Shown: piece after piece, positions 33,477 to 45,085 of the stretch
Numbering within the stretch: the stretch's first letter is position 1
How the letters are laid out: each line of letters opens with the position of its first letter
Assembly (NCBI GenBank): GCA_032718475.1
Contig: JAUCBJ010007436.1
Span: 1-64,000, forward strand
Direction: 5' to 3'
DNA: 64,000 nt
Origin: Nemertoderma westbladi
Taxonomy: Eukaryota; Xenacoelomorpha; Nemertodermatida; Nemertodermatidae
Program-made: the position numbers and the translations under genes
The notes under the pieces: generated by a model
Seen by the model: only the letters and a program-made list of their open reading frames with translations
What the model was told of the DNA's origin: nothing
Database searches by the model: none

Positions 33477-36400
33477 GAGTAAGTAGCGATTTTTTCTTAT
33501 TGGCTAGAGTAAGTAGCGATTTTTTCTTATTGGCTAGAGTAAGTAGTGATTTTTTCTTATTGGCTAGAGGAAGTAGCGATTTTTTCTTATTGGTGAAGAG
33601 TAAGTAGTGATTCTTTCTTATTGGCTAGAGTAAGTTGCGATTTTGTCTTATTGGTCAAGAGTAAGTAGTGATTCTTTCTTATTGGCTAGAGTAAGTAGCG
33701 ATTTTGTCTTATTGGTCAAGAGTAAGTAGTGATTCTTTCTTATTGGCTAGAGTAAGTAGTGATTTTTTCTTATTGGTGAAGAGTAAGTAGCGATTTTTTC
33801 TTATTGGCTAGAGTAAGTAGTGATTTTTTCTTATTGGCTAGAGGAAGTAGCGATTTTTTCTTATTGGTCAAGAGTAAGTAGTGATTTTTTCTTATTGGCT
33901 AGAGTAAGTAGCGATTTTTTCTTATTGGCTAGAGTAAGTAGTGATTCTTTCTTATTGGCTAGAGTAAGTAGCGATTTTTTCTTATTGGTCAAGAGTAAGT
34001 AGTGATTCTTTCTTATTGGCTAGAGTAAGTAGTGATTCTTTCTTATTGGCTAGAGTAAGTAGCGATTTTGTCTTATTGGTCAAGAGTAAGTAGTGATTCT
34101 TTCTTATTGGCTAGAGTAAGTAGTGATTTTTTCTTATTGGTGAAGAGTAAGTAGTGATTCTTTCTTATTGGCTAGAATAAGTAGCGATTTTGTCTTATTG
34201 GTCAAGAGTAAGTAGTGATTTTTTCTTATTGGTGAAGAGTAAGTAGTGATTCTTTCTTATTGGCTAGAGTAAGTAGCGATTTTGTCTTATTGGTCAAGAG
34301 TAAGTAGTGATTCTTTCTTATTGGCTAGAGTAAGTAGTGATTTTTTCGTATTGGTGAAGAGTAAGTAGTGATTCTTTCTTATTGGCTTGAGTAAGTATCG
34401 ATTTTGTCTTATTGGTCAAGAGTAAGTAGTGATTCTTTCTTATTGGCTAGAGTAAGTAGCGATTTTTTCTTATTGGCTAGAGTAAGTAGCGATTTTTTCT
34501 TATTGGCTAGAGTAAGTAGCGATTTTGTCTTATTGGTGAAGAGTAAGTAGTGATTCTTTCTTATTGGCTAGAGTAAGTAGCGATTTTGTCTTATTGGTCA
34601 AGAGTAAGTAGTGATTCTTTCTTATTGGCTAGAGTAAGTAGTGATTTTTTCTTATTGGTGAAGAGTAAGTAGTGATTCTTTCTTATTGGCTAGAATAAGT
34701 AGCGATTTTGTCTTATTGGTCAAGAGTAAGTAGTGATTTTTTCTTATTGGTGAAGAGTAAGTAGTGATTTTTTCTTATTGGTGAAGAGTAAGTAGTGATT
34801 CTTTCTTATTGGCTAGAGTAAGTAGCGATTTTGTCTTATTGGTCAAGAGTAAGTAGTGATTTTTTCTTATTGGTGAAGAGTAAGTAGTGATTCTTTCTTA
34901 TTGGCTAGAGTAAGTAGCGATTTTGTCTTATTGGTCAAGAGTAAGTAGTGAGTCTTTCTTATTGGCTAGAGTAAGTAGTGATTTTTTCGTATTGGTGAAG
35001 AGTAAGTAGTGATTCTTTCTTATTGGCTATAGTAAGTATCGATTTTGTCTTATTGGTCAAGAGTAAGTAGTGATTCTTTCTTATTGGCTAGAGTAAGTAG
35101 CGATTTTTTCTTATTGGCTAGAGTAAGTAGCGATTTTTTCTTATTGGCTAGAGTAAGTAGCGATTTTGTCTTATTGGTGAAGAGTAAGTAGTGATTCTTT
35201 CTTATTGGCTAGAGTAAGTAGCGATTTTGTCTTATTGGTGAAGAGTAAGTAGTGATTCTTTCTTATTGGCTAGAATAAGTAGCGATTTTGTCTTATTGGT
35301 CAAGAGTAAGTAGTGATTTTTTCTTATTGGTGAAGAGTAAGTAGTGATTTTTTCTTATTGGCTAGAGGAAGTAGCGATTTTGTCTTATTGGTCAAGAGTA
35401 AGTAGTGATTCTTTCTTATTGGCTAGAGTAAGTAGTGATTTTTTCTTATTGGTGAAGAGTAAGTAGTGATTCTTTCTTATTGGCTAGAGTAAGTAGCGAT
35501 TTTGTCTTATTGGTCAAGAGTAAGTAGTGATTCTTTCTTATTGGCTAGAGTAAGTAGCGATTTTGTCTTATTGGTCAAGAGTAAGTAGTGATTCTTTCTT
35601 ATTGACTAGAGTAAGTAGTGATTGGCTAGAGTAAGTAATGATTTTTTCTTATTGGCTAGAGGAAGTAGCGATTTTTTCTTATTGGTGAAGAGTAAGTAGT
35701 GATTCTTTCTTATTGGCTAGAGTAAGTAGCGATTTTGTCTTATTGGTCAAGAGTAAGTAGTGATTCTTTCTTATTGGCTAGAGTAAGTAGTGATTTTTTC
35801 TTATTGGTGAAGAGTAAGTAGTGATTCTTTCTTATTGGCTAGAGTAAGTAGCGATTTTGTCTTATTGGTCAAGAGTAAGTAGTGATTTTTTCTTATTGGT
35901 GAATTGTAAGTAGTGATTTTTTCTTATTGGCTAGAGGAAGTAGCGATTTTGTCTTATTGGTCAAGAGTAAGTAGTGATTCTTTCTTATTGGCTAGAGTAA
36001 GTAGCGATTTTGTCTTATTGGTCAAGAGTAAGTAGTGATTTTTTCTTATTGGTGAAGAGTAAGTAGTGATTTTTTCTTATTGGCTAGAGTAAGTAGTGAT
36101 TTTTTCTTATTGGTGAAGAGTAAGTAGTGATTCTTTCTTATTGGCTAGAGTAAGTAGCGATTTTGTCTTATTGGTCAAGAGTAAGTAGTGATTTTTTCTT
36201 ATTGGTGAAGAGTAAGTAGTGATTTTTTCTTATTGGCTAGAGGAAGTAGCGATTTTGTCTTATTGGTCAAGAGTAAGTAGTGATTCTTTCTTATTGGCTA
36301 GAGTAAGTAGTGATTTTTTCTTATTGGTGAAGAGTAAGTAGTGATTCTTTCTTATTGGCTAGAGTAAGTAGCGATTTTGTCTTATTTATCAAGAGTAAGT

Positions 36401-39400
36401 AGTGATTTTTTCTTATTGGTGAAGAGTAAGTAGTGATTTTTTCTTATTGGCTAGAGGAAGTAGCGATTTTGTCTTATTGGTCAAGAGTAAGTAGTGATTC
36501 TTTCTTATTGGCTAGAGTAAGTAGCGATTTTTTCTTATTGGTCAAGAGTAAGTAGTGATTCTTTCTTATTGGCTAGAGTAAGTAGTGATTTTTTCTTATT
36601 GGCTAGAGGAAGTAGCGATTTTGTCTTATTGGTCAAGAGTAAGTAGTGATTCTTTCTTATTGGCTAGAGTAAGTAGCGATTTTGTCTTATTGGTCAAGAG
36701 TAAGTAGTGATTCTTTCTTATTGGTCAAGAGTAAGTAGTGATTCTTTCTTATTGGCTAGAGTAAGTAGTGATTCTTTCTTATTGGCTAGAGTAAGTAGCG
36801 ATTGTGTCTTATTGGTGAAGAGTAAGTAGTGATTATTTCTTATTGGCTAGAGTAAGTAGCGATTTTGTCTTATTGGTCAAGAGTAAGTAGTGATTTTTTC
36901 TTATTGGTGAAGAGTAAGTAGTGATTCTTTCTTATTGGCTAGAGTAAGTAGCGATTTTGTCTTATTGGTCAAGAGTAAGTAGTGATTCTTTCTTATTGGC
37001 TAGAGTAAGTAGCGATTTTGTCTTATTGGCCAAGAGTAAGTGGTGATTCTTTCTTATTGGCTAGAGTAAGTAGTGATTTTTTCTTATTGGTGAAGAGTAA
37101 GTAGCGATTTTTTCTTATTGGCTAGAGGAAGTAGCGATTTTTTCTTATTGGTGAAGAGTAAGTAGTGATTCTTTCTTATTGGCTAGAGTAAGTAGCGATT
37201 TTGTCTTATTGGTCAAGAGTAAGTAGTGATTCTTTCTTATTGGCTAGAGTAAGTAGTGATTTTTTCTTATTGGTGAAGAGTAAGTAGTGATTCTTTCTTA
37301 TTGGCTAGAGTAAGTAGCGATTTTGTCTTATTGGTCAAGAGTAAGTAGTGATTATTTCTTATTGCTAGAGTAAGTAGTGATTTTTTCTTATTGGTGAAGA
37401 GTAAGTAGTGATTCTTTCTTATTGGCTAGAGTAAGTAGCGATTTTGTCTTATTGGTCAAGAGTAAGTAGTGATTCTTTCTTATTGGCTAGAGTAAGTCGT
37501 GATTTTTTCTTATTGGTGAAGAGTAAGTAGTGATTCTTTCTTATTGGCTAGAGTAAGTAGCGATTTTGTCTTATTGGTCAAGAGTAAGTAGTGATTTTTT
37601 CTTATTGGTGAAGAGTAAGTAGTGATTTTTTCTTATTGGTGAAGAGTAAGTAGTGATTCTTTCTTATTGGCTAGAGTAAGTAGCGATTTTGTCTTATTGG
37701 TCAAGAGTAAGTAGTGATTCTTTCTTATTGGCTAGAGTAAGTAGTGATTTTTTCTTATTGGTGAAGAGTAAGTAGTGATTCTTTCTTATTGGCTAGAATA
37801 AGTAGCGATTTTGTCTTATTGGTCAAGAGTAAGTAGTGATTTTTTCTTATTGGTGAAGAGTAAGTAGTGATTTTTTCTTATTGGTGAAGAGTAAGTAGTG
37901 ATTCTTTCTTATTGGCTAGAGTAAGTAGCGATTTTGTCTTATTGGTCAAGAGTAAGTAGTGATTTTTTCTTATTGGTGAAGAGTAAGTAGTGATTCTTTC
38001 TTATTGGCTAGAGTAAGTAGCGATTTTGTCTTATTGGTCAAGAGTAAGTAGTGAGTCTTTCTTATTGGCTAGAGTAAGTAGTGATTTTTTCGTATTGGTG
38101 AAGAGTAAGTAGTGATTCTTTCTTATTGGCTATAGTAAGTATCGATTTTGTCTTATTGGTCAAGAGTAAGTAGTGATTCTTTCTTATTGGCTAGAGTAAG
38201 TAGCGATTTTTTCTTATTGGCTAGAGTAAGTAGCGATTTTTTCTTATTGGCTAGAGTAAGTAGCGATTTTGTCTTATTGGTGAAGAGTAAGTAGTGATTC
38301 TTTCTTATTGGCTAGAGTAAGTAGCGATTTTGTCTTATTGGTCAAGAGTAAGTAGTGATTCTTTCTTATTGGCTAGAGTAAGTAGTGATTTTTTCTTATT
38401 GGTGAAGAGTAAGTAGTGATTCTTTCTTATTGGCTAGAATAAGTAGCGATTTTGTCTTATTGGTCAAGAGTAAGTAGTGATTTTTTCTTATTGGTGAAGA
38501 GTAAGTAGTGATTTTTTCTTATTGGCTAGAGGAAGTAGCGATTTTGTCTTATTGGTCAAGAGTAAGTAGTGATTCTTTCTTATTGGCTAGAGTAAGTAGT
38601 GATTTTTTCTTATTGGTGAAGAGTAAGTAGTGATTCTTTCTTATTGGCTAGAGTAAGTAGCGATTTTGTCTTATTGGTCAAGAGTAAGTAGTGATTCTTT
38701 CTTATTGGCTAGAGTAAGTAGCGATTTTGTCTTATTGGTCAAGAGTAAGTAGTGATTCTTTCTTATTGACTAGAGTAAGTAGTGATTGGCTAGAGTAAGT
38801 AATGATTTTTTCTTATTGGCTAGAGGAAGTAGCGATTTTTTCTTATTGGTGAAGAGTAAGTAGTGATTCTTTCTTATTGGCTAGAGTAAGTAGCGATTTT
38901 GTCTTATTGGTCAAGAGTAAGTAGTGATTCTTTCTTATTGGCTAGAGTAAGTAGTGATTTTTTCTTATTGGTGAAGAGTAAGTAGTGATTCTTTCTTATT
39001 GGCTAGAGTAAGTAGCGATTTTGTCTTATTGGTCAAGAGTAAGTAGTGATTTTTTCTTATTGGTGAATTGTAAGTAGTGATTTTTTCTTATTGGCTAGAG
39101 GAAGTAGCGATTTTGTCTTATTGGTCAAGAGTAAGTAGTGATTCTTTCTTATTGGCTAGAGTAAGTAGCGATTTTGTCTTATTGGTCAAGAGTAAGTAGT
39201 GATTTTTTCTTATTGGTGAAGAGTAAGTAGTGATTTTTTCTTATTGGCTAGAGTAAGTAGTGATTTTTTCTTATTGGTGAAGAGTAAGTAGTGATTCTTT
39301 CTTATTGGCTAGAGTAAGTAGCGATTTTGTCTTATTGGTCAAGAGTAAGTAGTGATTTTTTCTTATTGGTGAAGAGTAAGTAGTGATTTTTTCTTATTGG

Positions 39401-42275
39401 CTAGAGGAAGTAGCGATTTTGTCTTATTGGTCAAGAGTAAGTAGTGATTCTTTCTTATTGGCTAGAGTAAGTAGTGATTTTTTCTTATTGGTGAAGAGTA
39501 AGTAGTGATTCTTTCTTATTGGCTAGAGTAAGTAGCGATTTTGTCTTATTGGTCAAGAGTAAGTAGTGATTTTTTCTTATTGGTGAAGAGTAAGTAGTGA
39601 TTTTTTCTTATTGGCTAGAGGAAGTAGCGATTTTGTCTTATTGGTCAAGAGTAAGTAGTGATTCTTTCTTATTGGCTAGAGTAAGTAGCGATTTTTTCTT
39701 ATTGGTCAAGAGTAAGTAGTGATTCTTTCTTATTGGCTAGAGTAAGTAGTGATTTTTTCTTATTGGCTAGAGGAAGTAGCGATTTTGTCTTATTGGTCAA
39801 GAGTAAGTAGTGATTCTTTCTTATTGGCTAGAGTAAGTAGCGATTTTGTCTTATTGGTCAAGAGTAAGTAGTGATTCTTTCTTATTGGTCAAGAGTAAGT
39901 AGTGATTCTTTCTTATTGGCTAGAGTAAGTAGTGATTCTTTCTTATTGGCTAGAGTAAGTAGCGATTGTGTCTTATTGGTGAAGAGTAAGTAGTGATTAT
40001 TTCTTATTGGCTAGAGTAAGTAGCGATTTTGTCTTATTGGTCAAGAGTAAGTAGTGATTTTTTCTTATTGGTGAAGAGTAAGTAGTGATTCTTTCTTATT
40101 GGCTAGAGTAAGTAGCGATTTTGTCTTATTGGTCAAGAGTAAGTAGTGATTCTTTCTTATTGGCTAGAGTAAGTAGCGATTTTGTCTTATTGGCCAAGAG
40201 TAAGTGGTGATTCTTTCTTATTGGCTAGAGTAAGTAGTGATTTTTTCTTATTGGTGAAGAGTAAGTAGCGATTTTTTCTTATTGGCTAGAGGAAGTAGCG
40301 ATTTTTTCTTATTGGTGAAGAGTAAGTAGTGATTCTTTCTTATTGGCTAGAGTAAGTAGCGATTTTGTCTTATTGGTCAAGAGTAAGTAGTGATTCTTTC
40401 TTATTGGCTAGAGTAAGTAGTGATTTTTTCTTATTGGTGAAGAGTAAGTAGTGATTCTTTCTTATTGGCTAGAGTAAGTAGCGATTTTGTCTTATTGGTC
40501 AAGAGTAAGTAGTGATTATTTCTTATTGCTAGAGTAAGTAGTGATTTTTTCTTATTGGTGAAGAGTAAGTAGTGATTCTTTCTTATTGGCTAGAGTAAGT
40601 AGCGATTTTGTCTTATTGGTCAAGAGTAAGTAGTGATTCTTTCTTATTGGCTAGAGTAAGTCGTGATTTTTTCTTATTGGTGAAGAGTAAGTAGTGATTC
40701 TTTCTTATTGGCTAGAGTAAGTAGCGATTTTGTCTTATTGGTCAAGAGTAAGTAGTGATTTTTTCTTATTGGTGAAGAGTAAGTAGTGATTTTTTCTTAT
40801 TGGCTAGAGGAAGTAGCGATTTTTTCTTATTGGTGAAGAGTAAGTAGTGATTCTTTCTTATTGGCTAGAGTAAGTAGCGATTTTGTCTTATTGGTCAAGA
40901 GTAAGTAGTGATTTTTAAATTATTGGTGAAGAGTAAGTAGTGATTTTTTCTTATTGGCTAGAGGAAGTAGCGATTTTTTCTTATTGGTGAAGAGTAAGTA
41001 GTGATTCTTTCTTATTGGCTAGAGTAAGTAGCGATTTTTTCTTATTGGTGAAGAGTAAGTAGTGATTATTTCTTATTGGCTAGAGTAAGTAGCGATTTTT
41101 TTCTTATTGGTCAAGAGTAAATAGTGATTTCTTCTTTTTGGTCAAGTGTAAGTAGCGATTTTGTCTTATTGGTCAAGAGTAAGTAGTGATTCTTTCTTAT
41201 TGGCTAGAGTAAGTAGCGATTTTGTCTTATTGGTCAAGAGTAAGTAGTGATTATTTCTTATTGGCTAGAGTAAGTAGTGATTTTTTCTTATTGGTGAAGA
41301 GTAAGTAGTGATTCTTTCTTATTGGCTAGAGTAAGTAGCGATTTTGTCTTATTGGTCAAGAGTAAGTAGTGATTCTTTCTTATTGGCTAGAGTAAGTAGT
41401 GATTTTTTCTTATTGGTGAAGAGTAAGTAGTGATTCTTTCTTATTGGCTAGAGTAAGTAGCGATTTTGTCTTATTGGTCAAGAGTAAGTAGTGATTTTTT
41501 CTTATTGGTGAAGAGTAAGTAGTGATTTTTTCTTATTGGCTAGAGGAAGTAGCGATTTTTTCTTATTGGTGAAGAGTAAGTAGTGATTCTTTCTTATTGG
41601 CTAGAGTAAGTAGCGATTTTGTCTTATTGGTCAAGAGTAAGTAGTGATTTTTAAATTATTGGTGAAGAGTAAGTAGTGATTTTTTCTTATTGGCTAGAGG
41701 AAGTAGCGATTTTTTCTTATTGGTGAAGAGTAAGTAGTGATTCTTTCTTATTGGCTAGAGTAAGTAGCGATTTTTTCTTATTGGTGAAGAGTAAGTAGTG
41801 ATTATTTCTTATTGGCTAGAGTAAGTAGCGATTTTTTTCTTATTGGTCAAGAGTAAATAGTGATTTCTTCTTTTTGGTCAAGTGTAAGTAGCGATTTTGT
41901 CTTATTGGTCAAGAGTAAGTAGTGATTTTTTCTTATTGGTGAAGAGTAAGTAGTGATTCTTTCTTATTGGCTAGAGTAAGTAGCGATTATTTTCTTATTG
42001 GTCAAGAGTAAATAGTGATTTTTTCTTATTGGCTAGAGTAAGTAGTGATTTTTTCTTATTGGCTAGAGTAAGTAGTGATTTTTTCTTATTGGCTAGAGTA
42101 AGTAGTGATTTTTTCTTATTGGCTAGAGTAAGTAGTGATTTTTTCTTATTGGCTAGAGTAAGTAGTGATTTTTTCTTATTGGCTAGAGTAAGTAGTGATT
42201 TTTTCTTATTGGCTAGAGTAAGTAGTGATTTTTTCTTATTGGCTAGAGTAAGTAGTGATTTTTTCTTATTGGTCA
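33477..42275. repeat. 30/31-bp minisatellite, right block (8.8 kb)
   Basis: Roughly 290 copies of the unit also seen at 27505-28397. Higher-order structure is visible: landmark variants at 35601 and 37041 recur 3,164 bases later (38765 and 40205), and a block with ATTTTTAAATTATT at 40911 recurs at 41648 (737 bases). The last 260 bases (about 42017-42270) are nine almost identical units, the most homogeneous part. Long frames without stops on both strands are by-products of the periodicity. Confidence 0.95.
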
Positions 42276-42335
42276 AGAAAAAATCGCTACTCACTCATAA
42301 TCGCGACATACTCTGCACCAGGTGTAGTTAATAGT

Positions 42336-42363
42336 CGTGGAGTGGCGCTAACGTCGTTCCATA
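42336..42363 (-). repeat. right terminal inverted repeat
   Basis: Pair of 27390-27417. Between the array and this repeat lies one inverted unit fragment (AAAAAATCGCTACTCAC at 42278). Confidence 0.8.
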
Positions 42364-42369
42364 GTGAAT
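42364..42369 (+). repeat. 6-bp target duplication, right (GTGAAT)
   Basis: Second copy of GTGAAT, adjoining the right terminal inverted repeat. Confidence 0.65.
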
Positions 42370-42385
42370 GGTTCATTGATTCAAT

Positions 42386-42391
42386 GTTTAT
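42386..42391 (-). terminator. polyadenylation signal of the nested gene
   Basis: AATAAA on the minus strand, about 30 bases after the stop codon of the antisense gene. Confidence 0.6.
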
Positions 42392-42421
42392 TGCTCTACG
42401 TTGTATATCCGATCCGATTGT

Positions 42422-43069
42422 TTACAATCTTCGTAAAACTGTAGCAATAAAGACGGCAACTAAATGCGGAGTCGATACAACATTGTCGGCACCACTCCCA
42501 GTAACCATAGCGACCGTAGAGTAGTTGTTGTTGTCAGCAGTGGTAGTAGATTCTATGTCCCTTGGTTTCCATTGTATTGGAGGACACGGCCCTTCGAAAC
42601 AACATTGATATTTGCAAGTTCCATATGTTACTGTGAGATCAAATTTCAGCCAATTGACAATAGCTAAAAATCTGACGACTTTATCATCTTTGTATTCTTC
42701 GTCGACTTCCGGAAGAACTACTTCGAGCATATAGATACAACCGTCTTCGGTAATTGGCGCGCACCTTGGATGACTAAAGCACACGTAATAATGGCCCTCA
42801 ATCGTCCCTTCGTCTTGAAGCTCGTCGGAAGTCAGGTATCCTGTGTACTTGATTGAGGAAACACCACAGAGAGTGCAACCTGTCACCATGGTAGTGCCTT
42901 GAACCATCTTGTTACTTTTTACGAACCTGTCTATTTTATCTACATACATTTTTTGCAAGTTTTCGTTGTCGGAAGAAATCGTCCAATTCATTCCATCTGG
43001 ACAGGTAATGTTCGAGGAAGCGACCATGGTTGCGTGGAGAAAAATTAAAATAGCGGATATATGTTGCAT
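42422..43069 (-). CDS. small secreted or membrane-anchored cysteine-rich protein
   Basis: 215 residues, single exon, antisense within intron 3 of the sphingomyelinase gene. It starts with a likely signal peptide (MQHISAILIFLHATMVASS), has ten cysteines in the mature part (GCTLCG, VCFSHPRC, TCKYQCCFEGPC), two or three potential N-glycosylation sites, a Thr/Asn-rich stretch near 170-185, and ends in a hydrophobic tail (HLVAVFIATVLRRL). The tail suggests a GPI anchor or a single membrane segment. I do not recognise the family. The TAA is followed by AATAAA, and upstream there is a TTTATAAAT and an acceptor-like TTTAACAG just before the ATG, so a 5' UTR intron is possible. Intact frame and motifs argue for a real gene. 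Confidence 0.7.
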   Translation of the reverse strand: MQHISAILIFLHATMVASSNITCPDGMNWTISSDNENLQKMYVDKIDRFVKSNKMVQGTTMVTGCTLCGVSSIKYTGYLTSDELQDEGTIEGHYYVCFSHPRCAPITEDGCIYMLEVVLPEVDEEYKDDKVVRFLAIVNWLKFDLTVTYGTCKYQCCFEGPCPPIQWKPRDIESTTTADNNNYSTVAMVTGSGADNVVSTPHLVAVFIATVLRRL

Positions 43070-43250
43070 TTTATCTGTTAAATTTATAAACCCAGGGACC
43101 CCACCCGACCAAGAGTTTATCAGGTATTAGTTAGTTTGTTATATTATCATAGTTGAAACTGAAAAATGGCCTAATTCAAGAAGTTATACTTCAATATACA
43201 CGAAGTGGGGCCTTCGCGCAGCACGTGAAATGAGTTAATGCTAAGTATCA
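43070..43250. other. spacer with shared repeat terminus
   Basis: Contains GTGGGGCCTTCGCGCAGCACG at about 43207, the reverse complement of the end of the repeat element at 22055-23040. It borders the dimeric satellite. Confidence 0.6.
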
Positions 43251-43259
43251 ACTCGAAAG

Positions 43260-45085
43260 GATTATAAAAACATAGGAGAAGATTTTCCCGGAAAACGTTA
43301 ACCCTCTAGCGGGAGACTGGGTAACTGAAGAAGGAAGGATTAGTTTCCCTACAAAGCCACAGCCTATGGTCTATTACATATCTACCAAGTTTCCGATTGA
43401 CGGATCATAAATAACGAAATGTTGGAAGGTTTTCACTTTCATACATTTAGCCCTCTAGCGGCATATTAAAGAACTACGGATCGATCACCTTCCTCACAAA
43501 GACGAGGCATGTGGTCTAGTACATACCGGTACTGTATATTCCAAAATTCAGCTTAAATAGATTAAGATCAAGGAATTCGCGAAGGTTATCACTTTCCTAC
43601 ATTTCGCCCTCTAGCGGCAGACTCGAAAACTCCGGACCGATTACTGTCCACACAAAGACTTAGGATGTCTTCTAGTACATATATGACAAGTTTCAGCGTA
43701 ATCAGATCATAAACAACTAAATGGAAGAATAATTTCACATTCGGGACATTTCGCCCTCTAGCGGCAGACTGGAGAACTGCAGACAGATTAGCCTCCTTTG
43801 AAATTTACAGCTAATGGTCTAGTACATACTTCCGAAGTTTCAGCTTAAACGGATTAAAAGCAAAGAAATGGGTGGCCATTTAATGTTTAGACATGTGGCC
43901 CTCTAGCGGCAGACTGGAAAACTTCGGACCGATTACAATCCACGCAAAGACTCAGGATGTCATCTAGTACATATATGACAAGTTTCAGCGTAATCAGATC
44001 ATAAACAACTAAATGGAAGAATAATTTCACATTCGGGACATTTCGCCCTCTAGCGGCAGACTGGAGAACTGCAGACAGATTAGCCTCCTTTGAAATTTAC
44101 AGCTAATGGTCTAGTACATACTTCCCAAGTTTCAGCTTAAACGGATTAAAAGCAAAGAAATGGGTGGCCATTTAATGTTTAGACATGTGGCCCTCTAGCG
44201 GCAGACTGGAAAACTTCGGACCGATTACAATCCACACAAAGACTCAGGATGTCATCTAGTACATATATGACAAGTTTCAGCGTAATCAGATCAGAAACAA
44301 CTAAATGGAAGAATAATTTCACATTCGGGACATTTCGCCCTCTAGCGGCAGACTGGAGAACTGCAGACAGATTAGCCTCCTTTGAAATTTACAGCTAATG
44401 GTCTAGTACATACTTCCCAAGTTTCAGCTTAAACGGATTAAAAGCAAAGAAATGGGTGGCCATTTAATGTTTAGACATGTGGCCCTCTAGCGGCAGACTG
44501 GAAAACTTCGGACCGATTACAATCCACACAAAGACTCAGGATGTCATCTAGTACATATATGACAAGTTTCAGCGTAATCAGATCATAAACAACTAAATGG
44601 AAGAATAATTTCACATTCGGGACATTTCGCCCTCTAGCGGCAGACTGGAGAACTGCAGACAGATTAGCCTCCTTTGAAATTTACAGCTAATGGTCTAGTA
44701 CATACTTCCCAAGTTTCAGCTTAAACGGATTAAAAGCAAAGAAATGGGTGGCCATTTAATGTTTAGACATGTGGCCCTCTAGCGGCAGACTGGAAAACTT
44801 CGGACCGATTACAATCCACACAAAGACTCAGGATGTCATCTAGTACATATATGACAAGTTTCAGCGTAATCAGATCATAAACAACTAAATGGAAGAATAA
44901 TTTCACATTCGGGACATTTCGCCCTCTAGCGGCAGACTGGAGAACTGCAGACAGATTAGCCTCCTTTGAAATTTACAGCTAATGGTCTAGTACATACTTC
45001 CCAAGTTTCAGCTTAAACGGATTAAAAGCAAAGAAATGGGTGGCCATTTAATGTTTAGACATGTGGCCCTCTAGCGGGAGACCAT
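43260..45085. repeat. 292-bp dimeric satellite (146-bp monomers)
   Basis: Thirteen monomers each contain CCCTCTAGCGG, at 43302, 43451, 43607, 43754, 43899, 44046, 44191, 44338, 44483, 44630, 44775, 44922 and 45067. From about 43610 two monomer types alternate, and the dimer repeats exactly every 292 bases (CTGGAGAACTGCAG at 43769, 44061, 44353, 44645 and 44937). The first two or three monomers on the left are diverged. Confidence 0.95.

Larger units (their letters stand above)
27390..42363. mobile_element. 15 kb TIR-bounded element filled with a minisatellite
   Basis: The ends are 28-bp inverted repeats (27390-27417 and 42336-42363, 26 of 28 positions matching), starting TATGGAACG and containing CGTTAGCGCCA. 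Both are flanked by GTGAAT. Inside are a 30/31-bp minisatellite (27505-28397 and 33477-42275) and a LINE. The terminal sequence is itself nearly palindromic (TGGAA ... TTCCA). No transposase is seen, so this would be a non-autonomous element whose internal repeats expanded. About 9.9 kb remains when the LINE is subtracted. Tandem-repeat-bearing non-autonomous elements are known in bivalves and echinoderms, but I do not recognise this family. Confidence 0.65.

Noticed and set aside
27505..42275. CRISPR-like array
   Set aside because: The repeats are directly tandem without unique spacers and the DNA is clearly from an animal.
41995..42331. ORFs with KKKSLLTLAN or ARVSSDFFLL repeats
   Set aside because: They fall in the homogenised end of the 30-bp array; no start context or homology.
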